Below, piece by piece: positions 14,082 through 16,408 of a DNA stretch of 16,408 bases. The stretch is taken from assembly GCA_050186055.1 (NCBI GenBank), contig JBFWYV010000091.1:1-16408 (forward strand). Reading direction: 5' to 3'. Below the pieces are notes generated by a model. It saw nothing but the letters and a program-made list of their open reading frames with translations. It was not told where the DNA came from and did not search any database. Origin of the DNA: CAMDPA01 sp050186055. GTDB taxonomy: Bacteria > Pseudomonadota > Alphaproteobacteria > Rhizobiales > Hyphomicrobiaceae. Made by a program: the position numbers and the translations under genes. Each line of letters opens with the position of its first letter. Positions within the stretch are counted from its first letter, which is position 1.

Positions 14082-14098
14082 GGTGCGAAGGGCGCACC
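14082..14098 (+). repeat. Inverted repeat at the apparent fbpB GTG start
   Basis: GGTGCG (14082-14087) and CGCACC (14093-14098) form a 6-bp stem with a 5-base loop. It contains the GTG at 14083, which argues that translation starts further downstream and that this lies in the mRNA leader. Confidence 0.35.
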
Positions 14099-15885
14099 GG
14101 CGGCAGATGCAAACGCTGGGAACGTCAGGCGGGATGAAGTGGAGGATGGGTCATCGCGGGGTATGGTGGCTGGTTGCGACGGCGACGATACTGGCGATCA
14201 TCATTGCACCGATCATTTCCCTGATCTTCGTCGGGGCGCATGGATCGGGGGACCTGTGGCCGCACATCCTGGAAAGCGTGTTTCCGCGTACTTTGCGCGA
14301 TACCGTGGTTCTGCTGGCGGGTGTCGCGGCGCTGGTGACGGCGATCGGGAGCGGCCTGGCCTGGCTGCTTGCCGCCTACGAGTTCCCGGGCCGGCGGCTG
14401 TTCGAGTGGGCGCTGCTGCTGCCGCTCGCAATCCCCACCTACATCATGGCCTATTCGTATCTTGAGATCCTGCATCCGATCGGGCCCGTTCAGAGCAGTC
14501 TGCGGTGGGCGCTCGGCATAGCAAATCCACGCGATCTCTGGTTTCCGGAGGTGAGATCCGTGGGCGGCTGCATCATGCTCTTCGGCTTCATCCTCTATCC
14601 CTATGTCCTGCTGCCGACCCGCGCGATGTTCATGATGCAGGCGGCGAATCAGATCGAGGTGGCGCGGATGCTCGGTGCGTCGCAGTCGCGGGTCTTCTTC
14701 TCCGAGGCGCTGCCCCTGGCGAAGCCCGCGATCGCGCTCGGGACCAGCCTTGCGCTGATGGAAACGCTCAATGACATCGGCGCGTCGGAATTCCTTGGCG
14801 TGCAGACGATGTCGGTGGCGATCTATTCGACATGGATCAATCACTCGAACCTGCCTGGAGCGGCCCAGATCGCGCTGATGATGCTGTCGATCCTCGTGCT
14901 TTTGATCGCGGTGGAGCGGTGGGCGCGGCGGGGGCGGCGCTATGCTGCTGCGGCGCATCGCGCAAGACGATCGGCGCCGCGCCGGCTGCGGGGTCTGGCG
15001 GCCGCCGGTGCGATCGCGCTCGCTTCATTGCCGATTGTGGTCGGTTTCGTGATGCCGTTCTCGCACCTTCTCGTGGAGGCCCTGAAGCGCGTTCAGTTTG
15101 CCGGCATTTCGGCTCAGATCGTGCAAGAGGTCGTCAACACCGTCACGATCTCGGCGCTGGCGACGTTCGCAACGATCCTGTTGGGTCTAATCGTGGCTTA
15201 CGCGGCGCGGCTCTTTCGCGGGACGCTCGGCGCGGTGATCGTGCCGACCGTAAGCATAGGCTACGCGGTGCCTGGGACGGTGCTTGCGATCGGCCTCTTG
15301 TCGCCGCTCGCAGCCGCCGATGGCGCGGTCATCGCGCTCATGAAGTCGCTGTTCAGCGTCAATCCCGGTCTTTTCCTGTCCGGGTCCGGACTTGCGCTCA
15401 TCTATGCCTATTCGGTGCGGTTTCTTGCGATCTCGGCAGGCGGCATCGAGTCCGGGTTCGGACGGATTTCGCCGTCGTTCGACGATGCGGCGCGTTCGCT
15501 CGGGCATTCGAGCCTGGGGACGCTGGCGCGGGTTCACCTGCCTCTGCTGAGGCCCGCGATCGGAGCGGCGGCACTGCTGGTGTTCGTCGATTGCATGAAG
15601 GAACTGCCGGCGACGCTGCTTTTGCGGCCCTTGAACTTCGAAACCCTCTCCACGCACCTTTATGGGGAAGCGATTCGGGGGACTTACGAGGAGGGCGCCG
15701 TGGCTGCGCTGTGCATCGTGCTTGCCGGGCTTGCTCCGGTGGTTCTCCTGGCAAGGGTCAGCCGGCGTCCGGCCATGGCGCAGGGCTTGACATCCAGCAG
15801 GCGGGTGAGCGGGCCGTTCGATGCCTCAGGCGGGCGGAGCGATGCGGTTGCCGCAACTCTGGGTGGGACGGGGACACGCGGATGA
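14083..15885 (+). CDS. fbpB: Ferric-iron ABC transporter permease, two fused membrane domains
   Basis: The inner-membrane channel moves Fe(III) from FbpA to the cytosol. The 600 residues hold two homologous permease halves, with about 12 transmembrane helices in all, as is normal for FbpB/AfuB. Each half has an EAA coupling loop that contacts the ATPase: EVARMLGASQSRVFFSEALPLAKPAI (from about 192) and DAARSLGHSSLGTLARVHLPLLRPAI (from about 467). The frame opens with a GTG at 14083 that lies inside a 6-bp hairpin and has no Shine-Dalgarno. An ATG at 14107 or 14134 is more likely, the latter giving MKWRMGHRGVWWL directly before the first helix. The stop overlaps the fbpC start as ATGA, indicating translational coupling. 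The C-terminal tail of about 40 residues is hydrophilic and variable. Confidence 0.95.
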   Translation: MRRAHRRQMQTLGTSGGMKWRMGHRGVWWLVATATILAIIIAPIISLIFVGAHGSGDLWPHILESVFPRTLRDTVVLLAGVAALVTAIGSGLAWLLAAYEFPGRRLFEWALLLPLAIPTYIMAYSYLEILHPIGPVQSSLRWALGIANPRDLWFPEVRSVGGCIMLFGFILYPYVLLPTRAMFMMQAANQIEVARMLGASQSRVFFSEALPLAKPAIALGTSLALMETLNDIGASEFLGVQTMSVAIYSTWINHSNLPGAAQIALMMLSILVLLIAVERWARRGRRYAAAAHRARRSAPRRLRGLAAAGAIALASLPIVVGFVMPFSHLLVEALKRVQFAGISAQIVQEVVNTVTISALATFATILLGLIVAYAARLFRGTLGAVIVPTVSIGYAVPGTVLAIGLLSPLAAADGAVIALMKSLFSVNPGLFLSGSGLALIYAYSVRFLAISAGGIESGFGRISPSFDDAARSLGHSSLGTLARVHLPLLRPAIGAAALLVFVDCMKELPATLLLRPLNFETLSTHLYGEAIRGTYEEGAVAALCIVLAGLAPVVLLARVSRRPAMAQGLTSSRRVSGPFDASGGRSDAVAATLGGTGTRG

Positions 15886-16408
15886 ATGCTCCTTTCCCGG
15901 CCGCGTTGCCGGCACTGGAACTCGAGCACATCAGGTTCGAGATCGGTGGGCAGACGATCCTCGACGACATCACGTTTTCCATCGGACGTGGTGAAATCGT
16001 GTGCCTGCTGGGGCCGTCGGGCTGCGGCAAGACGACGGCGCTGCGCATCGCGGCCGGGTTGGAGCGGCCGACTTCAGGCTATGTCCGGCTCGCTGACCGG
16101 CAGGTCGCGGGGCCTGGCGTGTTCGTCGATCCCGACCGGCGCGGCGTCGGGCTGATGTTCCAGGACTATGCGCTGTTTCCGCATCTGACAGTTCTCAGAA
16201 ACGTGATGTTCGGTATCGTTGCGCTCCCCGACTCGCAAGCCCGGGACGCGGCTGCGCGTGCTCTTGGTCGCGTGGGCTTGTCCGCGCACGTCGATGATTA
16301 TCCGCACATGCTGTCGGGCGGCGAGCAGCAGCGGGTCGCGCTGGCGCGGGCGCTGGTGCCGACTCCCAGCGTGCTGCTGATGGACGAGCCGTTCTCGAAC
16401 CTCGACCA
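15882..16408 (+). CDS. fbpC: Ferric-iron ABC transporter ATP-binding protein (N-terminal part, cut by window edge)
   Basis: This ATPase powers the FbpB channel. About 175 residues are visible of the 340-360 usual for FbpC-type subunits, and the frame runs off the right edge. All motifs up to the D-loop are intact: Walker A GPSGCGKT (44-51), the Q-loop around Gln94 in MFQDYALFPHLTV, the ABC signature LSGGEQQR (144-151), Walker B VLLMDE (164-169) and the D-loop SNLD. The wording of the Q-loop is typical of CUT/FeT importers of the FbpC, PotA and CysA kind; the partner permease identifies it as iron. The ATG at 15882 overlaps the fbpB stop (ATGA). The C-terminal regulatory domain that sets this class apart lies outside the window. 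Confidence 0.95.
   Translation, partial: MNAPFPAALPALELEHIRFEIGGQTILDDITFSIGRGEIVCLLGPSGCGKTTALRIAAGLERPTSGYVRLADRQVAGPGVFVDPDRRGVGLMFQDYALFPHLTVLRNVMFGIVALPDSQARDAAARALGRVGLSAHVDDYPHMLSGGEQQRVALARALVPTPSVLLMDEPFSNLD

Larger units (their letters stand above)
13892..14082. promoter_or_regulatory. Divergent control region between fbpA and fbpB
   Basis: These 191 bases must carry the promoters of both iron transcription units. It holds two ICE-like dyads (13929-13945 and 14006-14022) and a 9-base-spaced direct repeat TCTAAG (13940-13945, 13949-13954). A TTGACA on the minus strand (13996-13991) could be an fbpA -35, but no good -10 follows it. Confidence 0.5.

Overview
The window is GC-rich, tightly packed bacterial DNA with about 13 convincing protein genes. 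I see no tRNA, rRNA, CRISPR array, insertion sequence or phage gene. The gene content suggests an alphaproteobacterium, probably of the Rhizobiales/Hyphomicrobiales. The main reasons are a subtilase with an I9-like propeptide of a type common in that order, an Rrf2 regulator, and Irr-box-like (ICE) sites at an iron locus. This placement is inference from family knowledge, not a database result.

Region 1 (1-2908): a PfkB sugar/nucleoside kinase, cut by the left edge and transcribed leftwards, lies divergent from an exported S8 (subtilisin-like) serine peptidase with an Asp/Ser-rich N-terminal linker. Region 2 (3008-7416): recJ (rightwards) is followed by a short MetE-core-like methyltransferase (leftwards), which is divergent from a UbiH/COQ6-type FAD monooxygenase. 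Region 3 (7444-10444): a 564-residue protein with an N-terminal ClpA-type double Clp_N repeat, a long Pro-rich linker, a beta-rich domain and a C-terminal membrane anchor, but no AAA+ module. It is divergent from argB (acetylglutamate kinase) across 367 bases.

Region 4 (10652-16408) is an iron locus. A leftward cluster runs fbpA (ferric-iron binding protein), an unrecognised Cys-rich protein (CX3CX3C), bfd (bacterioferritin-associated ferredoxin) and bfr (bacterioferritin). Across a 191-base divergent region with two ICE-like dyads, fbpB (two-domain permease) and fbpC (ATPase, cut by the right edge) run rightwards. An Rrf2-type regulator that has lost the usual Fe-S cysteines converges on bfr, with three small hairpins between the two. 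Read together, the locus couples ferric-iron import (FbpABC), storage (Bfr) and release (Bfd), with control probably exerted at the fbpA-fbpB divergent region.

The most interesting items are the Clp_N/Pro-rich/tail-anchored protein, the unknown CX3CX3C protein inside the iron cluster, the cysteine-less Rrf2 regulator with a 12-bp palindrome upstream, and the paired ICE-like sites. The remaining genes are ordinary housekeeping genes.
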